Part shown: piece after piece, positions 23,752 through 36,085 of the stretch | How the letters are laid out: each line of letters begins with the position of its first letter | How positions within the stretch are numbered: position 1 is the stretch's first letter | NCBI RefSeq assembly: GCF_949987515.2 | Contig: NC_082687.1 | Span: forward strand, 122,803,838 to 122,867,837 | From: Delphinus delphis | Taxonomy: Eukaryota; Chordata; Mammalia; Artiodactyla; Delphinidae | Length of the DNA stretch: 64,000 nucleotides | Direction of reading: 5' to 3' | The notes under the pieces: generated by a model | Seen by the model: only the letters and a program-made list of their open reading frames with translations | What the model was told of the DNA's origin: nothing | Database searches by the model: none | Program-made: the position numbers and the translations under genes

Positions 23752-23926
23752 GTCGTGGCAAGAGATGACGATCAAGGTTCTAACAGCAAACTCTCGTATG
23801 TTCTATTTGGTGGTAATGAAGACAGTGCTTTTACTCTCTCATCTAGTGGAGAGCTTCGAGTGACACAGAGTTTGGACCGTGAAACAAAGGAGCATTTTGT
23901 CTTGTTGATCACAGCTACAGATTCAG
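23752..23926 (+). CDS. FAT4: FAT4 coding exon (probably exon 6): middle of EC22
   Basis: This 175-nt exon starts in phase 0 after 'ctctcctgtag' and ends in phase 1 before the strong donor 'gtaagt'. It encodes VVARDDDQGSNSKLSY, a strand FTLSSSGELRV, the LDRETKE motif and ITATDSG, the central part of one cadherin repeat. The preceding intron is only 632 bp. The following intron is 26 kb, the longest in the window. A mariner-type MITE hairpin sits about 310 bp downstream of the donor. Confidence 0.93.
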
Positions 23927-24237
23927 GTAAGTCTGTAATAATCTTGTTCAACTGTGAAGAATTTCTTCATAATATAAATATATGGAAGTATTTTTGTCTA
24001 CCATTAATTTAAATATTTGTTGAAATTTACTAATGCTTGGAACTCCAGTGGTATCTACATCATTTATAGAACATATATCACTTTATGAAATTTATATGTA
24101 AGTGGTAAGAGCTTAAGCACATTACAAGCAAAGCTCTATTCCTGTAAAGCAAAATGTGTCCTTGCCTGGAAGGATACCCCAGTACCTCTGGGGCTGACTT
24201 GATGCTCTAACACTTGAGCTGCGGGGCATTGCAAATA

Positions 24238-24307
24238 TTGGGTTGGCCAAAAAGTTCTTTTAGGTTTTTGCAGAACAAAACCCAAACGAACTTTTTGGCC
24301 AACCCAG
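24238..24307. mobile_element. Mariner-type MITE (near-perfect hairpin)
   Basis: A 70-bp element between TA dinucleotides (24236-24237 and 24308-24309). Its ends are inverted repeats of about 30 bases starting 'ttgggttggccaaaaagttc' on one side and the complement 'gaactttttggccaacccag' on the other. It has no coding capacity. It resembles the MADE-like mariner MITEs of artiodactyls. Confidence 0.9.
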
Positions 24308-24759
24308 TACTTTAGCTTTGAAAACATCCAAATTGTTCTAACTGGTCATGGAGATAAGAGAGTGGGTCCAGCGTTTTACTTCATTAGTCCTTTAGGTTCT
24401 GCAAAATTGTAAGTAGCCATAATAAGCATTTGATGAAGCCTCACAGAGCTCCAAAGAGAGCAGTGGGAGCCCCGGGTTCTCACTGAGATAGCAGTGGAAT
24501 GGACTACCATGGAGAGAAAGAAAAGCAGCATACGTTAGCTTTTAGTATTTGGAAATAGTCATTACATAAAATTGTATAGCAAGTAGCATAAAATACAATC
24601 TATTCAAAAAAGGAACGTTACTGTTTACCACTATGTTATTTTGCATATATTGACTCAATTCATAAGTGTTGATCACTTCTAATCAAAAACTGAAACAACT
24701 AAAAATTTGTTAAAGAACCATTATGCCTTGAAGAAAGTAGGTATTGCTTAAATATTTTT

Positions 24760-24792
24760 TGAATGAATGAATGAATGGATGGATGAATGAAC
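24760..24792. repeat. GAAT/GGAT simple repeat
   Basis: 'gaatgaatgaatgaatggat' followed by 'ggatgaatgaac'. Confidence 0.85.
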
Positions 24793-26104
24793 CATTGATC
24801 TACAAAAGTATTGGGGAATTATGAAACATTGTCTTTATGTAACACTCATTTATAAAAATTGTCACAACTTAGTATTTTAAGTATTGAGGAATTTAGTAAC
24901 GTTGACGTATTTTAAAATTTTGTTGAAATTGTTTTAAGCCAAGGCAGATTTGTTTGAACCTCAAAGGACTGACATTTTTTGTATATGTATATTCATGTAA
25001 CTATGTGGCTCCTGCTATAGAAGAACAATTCTGAATGTTCAAATGAGCTGTTTTTACTGTGGCTGAAACGTTTTTGATGAATATAATATATCAATTTTTT
25101 TTATATGTAACCAGTTTCGAAGTATACAATTTCATGTTACCACTTCTCATTAAAAAAGGAGATTTTAAGATTGAGTAATAATAAATTTATGTTAAGTATT
25201 CAAATGATAGTGCCATTGCTTATTAATCAAGGTGGCTCTGTCTATATATTATTTGCCATTTGCTTTTGGAAGTGTAATCATCTGAGACTATTATTTTATG
25301 AAAGAAAGAACTATTCTCTGTATTTTTTAATGGTTGTGAATGACCATATTACATTTCATGCAAACTATAAAATCCCAGAGAATGATGAACAGAATGTAGC
25401 GTGGTAACCACATAAAACTTAAACAAGTTGATCTGAAACATGTTTCATTATATGTGTAGGCAGTGCTTCTTGGTCAGTACGTAAGCATTTTCATGTGAAA
25501 AATGCAGCCACTGCCACATTGTTCAAATCAATCCAGTATTGATTCAAATCAATCCAAGAGTCACCTGGAGGGAAGAGAGGATGAAATGGAGTAGAAACTG
25601 GTAGAGGGTCAGATATTTAGAACCAAGGTTTTATTACGAAAACACCCCAGTCTCAGCTCTCCTCTCCAGTTCCTGGATGTGTGCAGTCAATTCTAGGCAA
25701 GCACAAAAACAGCCTTTGTGGAGGTCAAGTGGGGGAGGAGAAACCAGAACCAGGAATCTGGTCGCTAAGGCATCAGTCACTATAAAACTTGCTGCACAAG
25801 ATGGTGTGTCACAAGTAGGTCATCCCAGGATGAGGAGCAGATTGTGATTGTGAGAATGCAGTGCAGGGCAGGGCACAACCCACAGAAGTTCTCCATCAGA
25901 GGATTTGTACTTTGGAACATTCTAAAGTCAAAAGCCATGGTAGAGAAGGAATGTAATCATCTAGACAAGAGTGCCTGTTTTCAATCAAATCATTCTGAGA
26001 ATTTAAAAATCTTTTTGTGTGCCTACAAAGCCAAGGGGGGATATTGTGAAGGGGAAGCGAATGCTTGTTTTTCTGACATTTGGCAATCTGAGTCATGCAG
26101 TCAG

Positions 26105-26295
26105 GTTTTACAGATATTAACCCATTTCTACACATTACTTTTCTTTATTATCTCAAAGACTTTGGCGCTTTTATTTCCACCTTACTTACAGTAAGCCCCA
26201 CCTCACAGTGGTTAAATAACTTGCCCAGGATTACACCTCCAAGAAGTAGAAGAGCAGGATTCAGACCCTGACATATCTGACTTCCAAGTTTAGTG
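26105..26295 (-). repeat. MIR SINE relic
   Basis: Reverse MIR pattern: 'ttaaataacttgcccaggat', 'aagtagaagagcaggattca' and 'gaccctgac'. Confidence 0.75.
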
Positions 26296-26414
26296 TATAT
26301 GAAGGCTTTAGTGTGGAGGTAAAGTAAATTTTGAAAAATATATTCATTTTCAAAATTATTTTATTTGCAAAGTAAACCCAGTACTATTCTATATAATATA
26401 ATATAATGATAAAA

Positions 26415-26610
26415 GCTTTGAATATGAATTGATCTTGATTTGAATTCTGGTTCTGTCATAATTTTCTCCATGATTCAGGCAAAAAGTATCATCTCTCTCA
26501 ATCTCAGTATCCTTCTCAGTAACATGGGGATAATAGTAATTACAAAATATTTTATTACAAGGTTTAATTGATACAACATATGTTAAATTGCTAAATAGGC
26601 CTACCACATC
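26415..26610 (+). repeat. MIR SINE relic
   Basis: 'gatttgaattctggttctgt', 'aatctcagtatccttctcag' and 'catggggataatagtaatta' in MIR order. Confidence 0.77.
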
Positions 26611-26996
26611 ACATATATAATGATTTAAAAAAAAATTGTGATCCATGCACTTTAAACATCTTAAAATTCTTAGAAATATTTGCCCTGTTCTTTACTACAT
26701 AAGTATCTTATTAGAAAATATAATTGAATTGCTTTTAAAAAGCATTTTTAAAAATTGCAGTTCATATTTTTACATTTTATACATTACTACATTAAAATTT
26801 TTTATTGCGGTATCAGATGTTTTTTCAAACTTCCAAAGAATGTATTTCATAGTAAGTGAGTGCTTAACCATTTAAAAACTGTAGTTCAGCCAAATTATGG
26901 TTAAGGAAGCCTTTGTGGGCTAGCCAGCAAGCTTAACCACCACTTGTAATGCTGTTTCTCCATCAATATGACAGCACAAAAGGGACATTTCATTAG

Positions 26997-27062
26997 GAAA
27001 AAAAGAAAGAATGAAAGAAAAAGAAAGAAGGAAGGGAGGGAGGGAGGAAGAAAGACAAAGAA
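26997..27062. repeat. Purine-rich GAAA/GGAA simple repeat
   Basis: A run of A and G only over most of its length ('aaagaaagaatgaaagaaaa', 'ggagggagggaggaag'). Confidence 0.9.
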
Positions 27063-28464
27063 AACTTGAAATGATAGAGTTAAATATTCTCTTCTAATAC
27101 TCATGGGTGAGTCAGCCTGTTGGGAGGAACTTTCGCAAGTAGGAGGTGTGATAGAGCCTTGGTCTAAGTGAGCAGACTGCACAAGAACCAAGTCCTGGTT
27201 CCAGGGAGCTGAACTGTGTGCATTCCTGATGCCATCGGTCTCGATCCTGGGGAAAATTGGGGATCTAGAATTCTTAATATAAGGACAAATAATGCAAGTG
27301 CAACTCTAATTTCTATGAAGGACTGTTGCCATTAAATGAAACATGTGAAGACCAAGTATGTGTATATTCTACCCAACACTGAGATAGGAGAGTTAGAGTT
27401 ATAGAGAGTGAAAATTCATATCATCAGTAAAATGAAAGTATCTGGAAGTTTGTCATTCAGGCCTTTAAATATGGTGCTTAGGAGCGTGGTGGGAGACATA
27501 AATGAGATTCAGGGACACTGGTGCCTTGGTCACAGTATTTTGGCAGTCTTGGAAATTAGAGAATTGCTTGAATCTTGCCCCAAAGCACAGATTTTTATGA
27601 GTGCTTTTTGGGGGGCTGCCTTGAAATGGACTGGTGTTTATGAGGCCACAGGAGTGTAAGTATTCAGTTAGGTGTCTGAAGGTCATTTCATACAGATCAC
27701 ATGTAAAGCAATCAGAAATTGTGAAGTAAGTTGACTAGATGCTTTTAAGATTATTAAAACTCATATGTGACCATAATTTTTTAGTCAATTCGTTTGTATA
27801 CTTTTGGTATCATCGATACCCACTTGTATGGAAGAATGCGAGAGTTTCAGATATCGGACTTCAGAATCTGCAGTTTAATCCTATACTCCAGGAATGAAGT
27901 CTCTAACACAGGATTTAGAATACTTATTCCCTGCCATGATTTAAAAGTCAAATTGGTAGATGACATGAGAAAATTCAGAAAAATATGGCAGCTTTTAGGT
28001 CCCAGATGCGATGTTATTCTCAAATTTGCAGTGTTCTAAGAACAAGGGAAATATCAGTGTTCTAAAGAAGGAAAAAATTTGACAGTTTTATCCCTTAGCT
28101 CACAAATCACTTTTGCTTTGCTCTTTTAAAATTCTTACCTGATGGCGGCCCAAAGATGGGTCAGCTTCGGCAATATGGCAGCGATTGAAGCCGCAGCTTA
28201 CTTTTATCAGCAGATCTCTAAATCTTTGAATATTTTTGGAGAAAATACTAATATTCCACTATCATCGTATTTTTATTTACTGACTGCATGGCTATAGAGT
28301 AGGACATCTGGAAACTCTCTGACTACTCCTGTCTCCTGCTTAAAATGAGCTGCAACCACGCTATCCTATGTGTGTGGGACCGACTGTTACAATGTTAAGT
28401 AACGATACTAGGACAGAGTATAATGATTCTACCTCATTATTTTTCCTATAGGATTTACTTACTA

Positions 28465-28499
28465 AAGATTAACTTAAAAAAAAAAAAAAGATTAACTTA
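28465..28499. repeat. 13-bp direct repeat around a pure A-tract
   Basis: 'aaagattaactta' occurs at 28465-28477 and again at 28487-28499, with only A's between. It looks like a target duplication around a bare poly(A) insertion. Confidence 0.8.
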
Positions 28500-28944
28500 A
28501 TGACTATAACTCAAAGGTGATAGTTTGTTTAACTGGTGTAATGAAAAGTATGGGTATTCTGCCTTCAGTCTGTATTACTCATTGTTACTTCTTCTAGAAA
28601 TGTGTACCAAGTAGAAACTCCTAGGAGGTTGAGGCTTCACCTAGGTGTAGTCATGCAGGACCTGCAGAGAACCCAGCTCTCCGTGGTTCCTTCTAAGTGG
28701 GGAGCTGGCCCTAAAGCAGTTAATGTCCTTAACATGGTTTGGCATTCTGTTCCCAAGGACCCTTCCCTACAAAAGTTTTCCTTACCATTTTCTTGTAAGT
28801 GCAATAAATGAAAGAATATGTTTTAAATATAGTAAGTAGCAGGGAATTATCAGGGAACCCAGAGCAGTATACTTTCAAAAATCAATCCTAAGAATTAATT
28901 ACAAAATGGAAGTATATCCTAAAGGTAAATACATAACTTTACAG

Positions 28945-29110
28945 TTAAAAAGAGGCTCAAATCCCACCTCTGCCACTTTCTAGGTACATGACCTTGAAGA
29001 AGTTACCATTGTGTTCATATCTATAGAATGGAAATAGTAATTCCTATGTGAAAAACATATTGGCAGGAATGAATATGGAAATGACTTATTTTAGCTATTA
29101 ATATTAGTCA
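28945..29110 (+). repeat. MIR SINE relic
   Basis: 'aatcccacctctgccacttt', 'tacatgaccttgaagaagtt' and 'atagaatggaaatagtaatt' in MIR order. Confidence 0.8.
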
Positions 29111-29157
29111 ACACACTTTCTGGACATCTCAAGCTTAGTAAGGCCAAGTAAAATTTT

Positions 29158-30335
29158 TTGACTTCTGTCCACCCTAATCTCCATAAATTGTTCTCTGTCC
29201 CTGATTTCACAGTTGCTAAAGATAAACCTTGTTATCACTCTTCATTCCTCTTTTTCTGTACTCCGCATTCAACAGGTCCATTGACAAGTAGACTCTGCCT
29301 CAAAAAATGTTCTGAATTTATCCACTTTTCTTCATTTCCACTACCACCACTTTAGTCTAAGCCAGGGCTAATGTGAGAGCTTCCTAATTGCATTTCTTCC
29401 CACAGTACCTTCTCCAACAAGCAACTAATGAACCTTAAAACCATAACTTAAATCGTCATGCCCTGTCGCTTACTTAGACGCAAGAGGGAAGAGATATGGG
29501 AACATATGTGTATGTATAACTGATTCACTTTGTTGTAAAGCAGAAACTAACACACCATTGTACAACAATTATACTCCAATAAAGATGTTAAAAAAAAAAC
29601 ACAAAACCTTCAGTGATTTCCAAGAAGAAAAACTATATTTCTTACCGTTGACCACATGGCATTAAATGACCTGACCTCTGTCCACCTATCTGACTCCTTC
29701 TGTCACCAACCCCTGGCTGCCTTTATCATGTGCCACCATTGGCCATTGTCACCTCCTGACTCTGTGTTCAGTATCTTCATGTTGGTTTGGCTGAAATTGG
29801 CCGATGCAGGAGTATTTACACCACAGAAGTCAGCAAACTTACAAATCAGGTGACTTGCTTCTGGAGAGCAGTTGCTAAACATTTATTGCAAATGGCCAGT
29901 GCCAGTTAACCTGGCCCCTTTATAAATGCTAACCTTTTCCTGCCCTTGGCCCTTTGCATTTGCACTTGTTTTCCATTCATGTCTTGGTCATTTTGTCATT
30001 ACCTCTAGGTAAAATGTCAACTTCTCAGAGAGGACTTATCTGACTACCAACCTAGGGTCCCACTTCCCATCTCTCCAGTGTCTCTATCACTTTAGCTTGT
30101 TGTGATTTCTTCTTAACCCTAGTTGCTATCTAAAATTATATGTTCATATAGAATATAATGGATCTGAGTATGTATAGTTTGTTTACCCCATCAATAGCTG
30201 CCATCCTTCCAGTAGCATGTAAGCTTCCTAAGTCTTGTTCAAAACTGAATTCCCAGAAACACTCCGAACAGAAACTGTCACATAGCACTTGCTTGATAGC
30301 ATTTATTGAATGAATGAATGACTTAATGAGTGAAA
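29158..30335 (+). repeat. L2 LINE relic, interrupted by an L1 tail
   Basis: L2-like blocks in order: 'cttcctaattgcatttcttc', 'aaaccttcagtgatttcc', 'cttctcagagaggac', 'gtagcatgtaagcttcc' and the typical end 'gaatgaatgaatga' at about 30309-30322. It is non-functional and diverged. The L1 tail at 29478-29600 divides it. Confidence 0.72.
29478..29600 (+). mobile_element. L1 3' tail insertion
   Basis: 'gggaagagatatgggaacat' then 'gattcactttgttgtaaagc' and an A-tail after 'ccaataaagatgtt'. Confidence 0.9.
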
Positions 30336-30962
30336 AGTGATGATAATTAGTTATCAATTAATCACCATCCTGTTATTTTAATATGTAACTATTATTTCAT
30401 ATTCATTTACCATACTTATATTTATTTTGTTATTGTGTATTTAATCGCTTGCAGATTTTTCAAAGGAACTACCAAAAGGAAAAGTGCCAATATCGTGTAA
30501 CTCACGGCTGAAATTCCAGAAGTTTTTGCTACATTGGTTGTGGTCATTCAAATTGACCCCTGCTTTGAAAAGCAGTGCAAGTGTTTTAAGGCTGTGTAGT
30601 GTTTAGTGTGATGTGATAAATTGCAGTCATATGTAAGGACCCACTGAAGCATTTTATGGCTTTAATTCACTTTCAAATGCTTAAAATACTGCTTGAGCTA
30701 TATTCTCATGACTCTCCCCTGAACCTTCTGGCTCTTATTCAATTCTGTTATCTTGTAGATGTTTCTAGGTAGGTCTTATCTCTACTTTGTGCTGTGCTGC
30801 CTACCATTTCTTAATCTGGTTCACTAACTCAAAATCTGCATAAACAAACACTGTGCTTTTGAAGCGTTTCAGCATTTGGCGATTCTCTTATATCTGGGCT
30901 TCCCAAAGCAAAAAGCAAAAAGTGTGAGCCTTCCATATCTCCTAAATACCCAACACCTTTTT

Positions 30963-31153
30963 TTTTTTTTTTTCTGGTACGCGGGCCTCTCACTGTTGTG
31001 GCCTCTCCCGTTGCGGAGCACAGGCTCCACGCCATGGCTCACCGGCGTAGCCGCTCCGCGGCATGTGGGATCTTCCAGGACCGGGGCATGAACCCGTGTC
31101 CCCTGCATCGGCAGGCGGACTCTCAACCACTGCGCCACCAGGGAAGCCCCCAT
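30963..31153 (-). mobile_element. CHR SINE (cetacean type)
   Basis: A T-run then 'ctggtacgcgggcctctcac' through to 'ccaccagggaagccc'. A target duplication 'ccaacaccttttt' lies at 30950-30962 and 31154-31166. A short deletion removes the 'cacgcaggctcagcgg' part of the body. Confidence 0.95.
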
Positions 31154-32269
31154 CCAACACCTTTTTAGCGACAATAAAATATATCCTATATGTGGTATTT
31201 GGCTTCACATAGCTTGATACTAAAGGCCTATGATTCTTCACATTAATGTGATATGAAAACTTTTGCTTGTTTTGAGTTTTGTTATGAAGATTTTGGTATT
31301 TAGACAAGCTATTCTAACAGATATGTATCTATATATGTAATTTTCCAGGTCTCTTAGAATTTTTTTTAACCTTTGATGATCTTCTGCCCTCACCAGTAAA
31401 TTCAGGGTCTGTGAGCCATTAAACTTTGTTAGTACTCTTGCAAGGAACTGAATTATATACAAGAAAGCAGTAAAACAAAATGATGTGACAATAAGGGGTT
31501 ATTGCATTTGTAACACAGTGTGTAATATGGAAGGATTTTAAAATAGAACTAGAAATGAAAAAATTCTAAGCTAGAAAAATCTGACTTAAAATGATAATTT
31601 CATAGCCAGTAGACTTCTTGGAGATGAGCCAGTCCATTTCCTTTATTTTTGAGAAATAGAACTGAGGCCTGCGATAATTTGGCTGTTTGCCAGAGCTTTG
31701 CACACCCAGAGGGTGGCAGCGTCAGGAGCAACATCCAGGACTTCTGCCTTTCCACCGAGTTCTTGCTCACTTATACTGTATCCAAAAAATCAGGATCTTA
31801 TGACTGTCTGCAAAACGTAGATTTCCAAAACCGTGATTTTAAGAAAGCTTTTCTTCTTTGCATCTTCTATGCTATTCCTTGTACTCTAATGAACAAAACG
31901 TTCTACGGTTATTTTTCTTTTTCCAAGTACATAAATAAATGTTTCACAATATTTTAAGTGAAGTCAAATCAATTGGAATCAGTAATTTCAATAGTGATTG
32001 TTTGAAAATGAGCTTCAGTTTAGGCACTGTTCAAATTAAATTGCTAAGTAGGAGAAGATATAAAAAATTCATTAGACCTTACAGGTCGAAGATGATAATA
32101 TTGCCAAATATCCCTGCCAGTTGTCATTTTGTGTGTATTAAAATGAAGCTATGATGGTAATTTAATAGACCTTATGAGTGAATTATGATTAGAGTCAGTG
32201 AGACTCATATGCTTCTATGGGCTGTATTGATGTGTAAAAAGCATCTTGACAATGTTTTGTCAGAAAATA

Positions 32270-33335
32270 TTTATGGAGCAGTCTCTCCCAGGTATTCTTC
32301 TAGGAACTGCAGATACAGTGGTGGAAAAAATGACAGTCTCTGTCTTCACAGAAGTTACATTCTAGTCAGAAAGATAGACAAAATATAATATGTAGGCCTA
32401 CAGTTATATGAGATGCTATGAAGTTAAATGAAGCAGGTTAAGTGGCTAGCAAAATAGGAATTGGAGGTATTATTTTTGATAGCACAGTCAGGACAGTGAA
32501 AGGTGAAGAACTGGGTAAACTTGTAGATGAAACAGCCTGGAGGCAGAGATCAAGTTGGCTATATCTAAAGAAGAGCTAGAGGGTGTAGATGGCTGCACCA
32601 GAGTAAAAGAGAGGAAGAGTCTTGGAAGATGAGGTAGGCAGAGGCTGGATCATCTAAACTTTTTAGGCCAGGGTAAGGAGCTTTAATTTTATTCAAAGAG
32701 TGAGGCCAAGTCTCATTAAAGCTTTGGACAGGGGAGTGACAGGGGATTTTGGAGAGATCTGGCTTTGTGGAGAAGAGATCTGGTTTTGTGGCAGTGGTGA
32801 AGACAGCAGTGAGACTAGAGATGGTGATTTAAAGGCCATGACAGCAAATCCCTGAGAGTGTTTGAAATTAGAGACAGTGTGGAGGTGGTGTGAATGAGCT
32901 AATATTTTATCCATGTTGAAGGTTGAGCCAATAGGACTTGATGATGGAACTGGAGGTACAGGACATTAGGAAAAGAGACAAATCCATCATGAGTCCTAGA
33001 AAATTGGCCAGAGAAATTTGGGGATGTTAAAACAAAAGTTTTTTTTTTCCTCCGCGCCACGTGGCGTGTGGGATCTTAGTTCCCTGGCAGCCAGGGATGG
33101 GACCCACGTCCCCTGCATTGGAAACACAGAGTCTTAACCACTGGGCGACCAGGGAAGTCCCACAAAAGTTTTTTAGGGTGGATTATCCTTAATTATTTTT
33201 TGGATATATTGTATTTTAGATATTATGAGATCTCCAGTGGAGATGTCAGGTAGATAGATATAAAAGCTTAGTTCCCAGAAAAGACGTTTGAGTAGAGATA
33301 CAACTTGGGCAGTCAAACTTTAGAGGATATTCATC
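32270..33335 (-). repeat. L2 LINE relic, interrupted by a SINE
   Basis: The plus strand shows reverse-complement L2 blocks: 'tcttctaggaactgcagata', 'ttaggccagggtaaggagct', 'ggacaggggagtgacagggg' and 'gttgaaggttgagccaatag'. After the SINE it continues with 'ctccagtggagatgtcagg'. Non-functional. Confidence 0.75.
33045..33161 (-). mobile_element. CHR-1-type tRNA-derived SINE (older subtype)
   Basis: Reverse complement of 'gggacttccctggtcgccca', with body 'gggaactaagatcccacacg'. It differs from the other SINEs here in the middle and tail. The target duplication 'acaaaagtttttt' occurs on both sides (33032-33044 and from 33162). Confidence 0.88.
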
Positions 33336-33339
33336 CTGT

Positions 33340-33540
33340 GCATGCTGAGTGCTTGTATATACCAGAGTTTTTATTATAGTATCTCATTTAATCTCATAAC
33401 TGCCTTGTAAATTGGATTCCAATTTTAGGGATTAAAAGTAAAACAAAAACAAAACTGAGAAGGTTTGCAACTTGATTTAGGTCTGCAGCTGTTAATCAGT
33501 GGAAATAGGATTTGAAGCCACTAAACCTGATCAAGGAGAC
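33340..33540 (-). repeat. MIR SINE relic
   Basis: 'tgctgagtgcttgtatatac', 'tatctcatttaatctcataa' and 'aaataggatttgaagcc' in reverse MIR order. Confidence 0.75.
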
Positions 33541-35411
33541 CATTTTTAAACCATTACTCAGTTTCCCACAGATTAGCTCATCTACCATATTATGTTTTAT
33601 GTAAAACATGTTTAAAGAGTTTATTCTCTTTGGGTTAAATATTATTTTTATATTAAAAAGAGCACTGGTTTTTGCACCAAAGGAAAAAAAAAGGAAAGAA
33701 AGAAATTTTGGCTCTCTGCCATTAAGACCGCAAGTAAAATAAGAATATTCATGAATTCAAAATCAAAGGATTGCTGTTCTCATCAGATCAGGAAATGCAT
33801 ATCCAAGGGTTTTATAGAGTGCAAATCAAATGTTAAATATTATACTAAGAATATACAATATGTACAATATACACATACATGCACATACAATAAGTCAATT
33901 GGACTGTATGTGTATTTGCATTTAATTTGGGGGTGGGAGATTAATCTGTGTACCAATTAAATACATTACCTTTATTTATCTGTTCTCAGTCTAATATACT
34001 AAAGGAATATAGAGATATTCTGGCTATAGATTTGGCCAAAAAGTCTGGTAATGCACTGTCTATGTGTTAGCATAATTAATAGGTCTGAGGGGAAAAGTTC
34101 AGTTATTAACATTCCTAATTAAAGGCATTTATCATCTGACTGAAAGAGGGAATAAACTTCATTCTTATGCAGGGATTGGAAATTACTTTTTGATGGAGGG
34201 GATACATGATGCTTTTGCAAAAGTTAATCCTAAAATCTAAAAGGGCTAATCACTATGCTTTATTTTCTTGGTGAGGATATGATGACATTTAAATTAATAC
34301 TATCTGTCACATTGTTCAGCTGAGAGGGTCACAGCATTGCAAATGTCTCTATAATCAAAAGAGAGGTCATAAATGTGGCATATCATATTTTAGATCTGAA
34401 GAGAGTTGTTTTTTAACTGTTCCAGGAAGATTGCATTTGTCAGTGTTATTTGTGGGAAGATGTTGAAGAAGAGCTTGCCTTGTCTGTTATGAAGAACATT
34501 TTTAATAATGAAAATTGCTTGAGAACTTTCCATAAGGCACCAATGATTTCATAAATCAGATTGTGCTAGGGTAATCTTCAATTACCAGAAATCACTTGCA
34601 TTTCACTTAATTATATATTTAAGTTGAAGGAAGTTTTGGTTATTTCCATTGGAGTATTTGTCTTAGATGAGAATTTTGTTTCCAAGGTTGATAACTGGTT
34701 ATTGTTTTACTTCCTCTTATTTCTAGTAAGTTTTTGTATAAAATCTGTTAGCAACTAAGTATTATCATAAATCATTTATTTAAATAATTTACTTTAAATC
34801 AGCTACTCTTTAGTAGGAACAGTTCTTCCTACATAGAATTTCATTTGTATATTCATAAGATAAAAATACAAAAAGAAAGATGATCTAACTTCCAAAACTC
34901 CACTAAATAAGATCTAGAATTGCCATCATGTTGCATAGAATTAAAATTTGATAATTGCAGTCTACTTTTCATTTACTCAATTTAAGCAATAAATCTGAGT
35001 AGACAAAGGAAACCCAAGTTTGAAATGGAAACAAACAATTTGAAATATTAAAGAGAATGTTTATATTACCTAAAGGATAAATATTAAATATAATACAAAA
35101 TAATGTCGGCTTATTATGAGGAAATTTTTTCTTTTCAAAAATCTTCTAAATTTTATCTTGTTAAAACTTGATCTTATTTTGTGGCCTATTTTGATAATTA
35201 TTCCATAATATATTAATTTGATATTTTCAGTAGGCAAGTAGGCAGGAAGCAGGTTGTATTTCAAATTTGGTGGTAGCCTCTCGTATTTCAGAGTTTCAGC
35301 GTGTGTTGAGAGGTTGTCTTTTAAAATATTCTCCAAAAAGTAACTCCTCATGACATGCTTTGTGTGGGGGATACAATATTTAGTTTCCATTACATTTTAT
35401 TACTTTATAAA

Positions 35412-36085
35412 CACTTTTTATAAATAGATCTTTATTGGAGTATAATTGCTTCACAATACTGTGTTAGTTTCTGTTGTACAACAAAGTGAATCAGCCATAT
35501 GCATACATATGTCCCCATATCCCCTCCCTCTTGAGCCTCCCTCCCACCCTCCCTATCCCACCCCTCTAGGTGGTCACAAAGCACCGAGCTGATCTCCCTG
35601 TGCTATGCTGCTGTTTCCCACTGGCTATCTATTTTACATTCGGTAGTGTATATATGTCATGCTACTATCCCTTCGCCCCAGCTTCCCCCTCCCACTCCGT
35701 GTCCTCAAGTCCATTCTCTACATCTGAGGCTTTATTCCTGCCCTGCCACTAGGTTCATCGGTAGCATTTTTTTTTTTTTGATTCCGTATATATGTGTTAG
35801 CATACGATATTTGTTTTTCTCTTTCTGACTTACTTCACTCTGTATGACAGACTCTAGGTCCATCCACCTCACTACAAATAACTCAATTTCATTTCTTTTT
35901 ATGGCTGAGTAATATTCCATTGTATATATGTGCCACATCGTCTTTATCCATTCATCTGTCAATGGAAACTTTAGTTGCTTCCATGTCCTGGCTATTGTAA
36001 ATAGTGCTGCAATGGACATTGTGGTACATGGCTCTTTTAGAATTATGGTTTTCTCAGGGTATAGGCCCAAATTTATATATTCATA
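35412..36085 (-). mobile_element. L1 LINE, 5'-truncated
   Basis: Reverse L1: the 3' UTR from 'atctttattggagtataatt', through the GC-rich 'cccacccctctaggtggtca' block, into the end of ORF2, where the peptide SAIKRNEIELFV is readable on the minus strand. It stops near 36085. The L1 coding remnant is broken. Confidence 0.93.
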
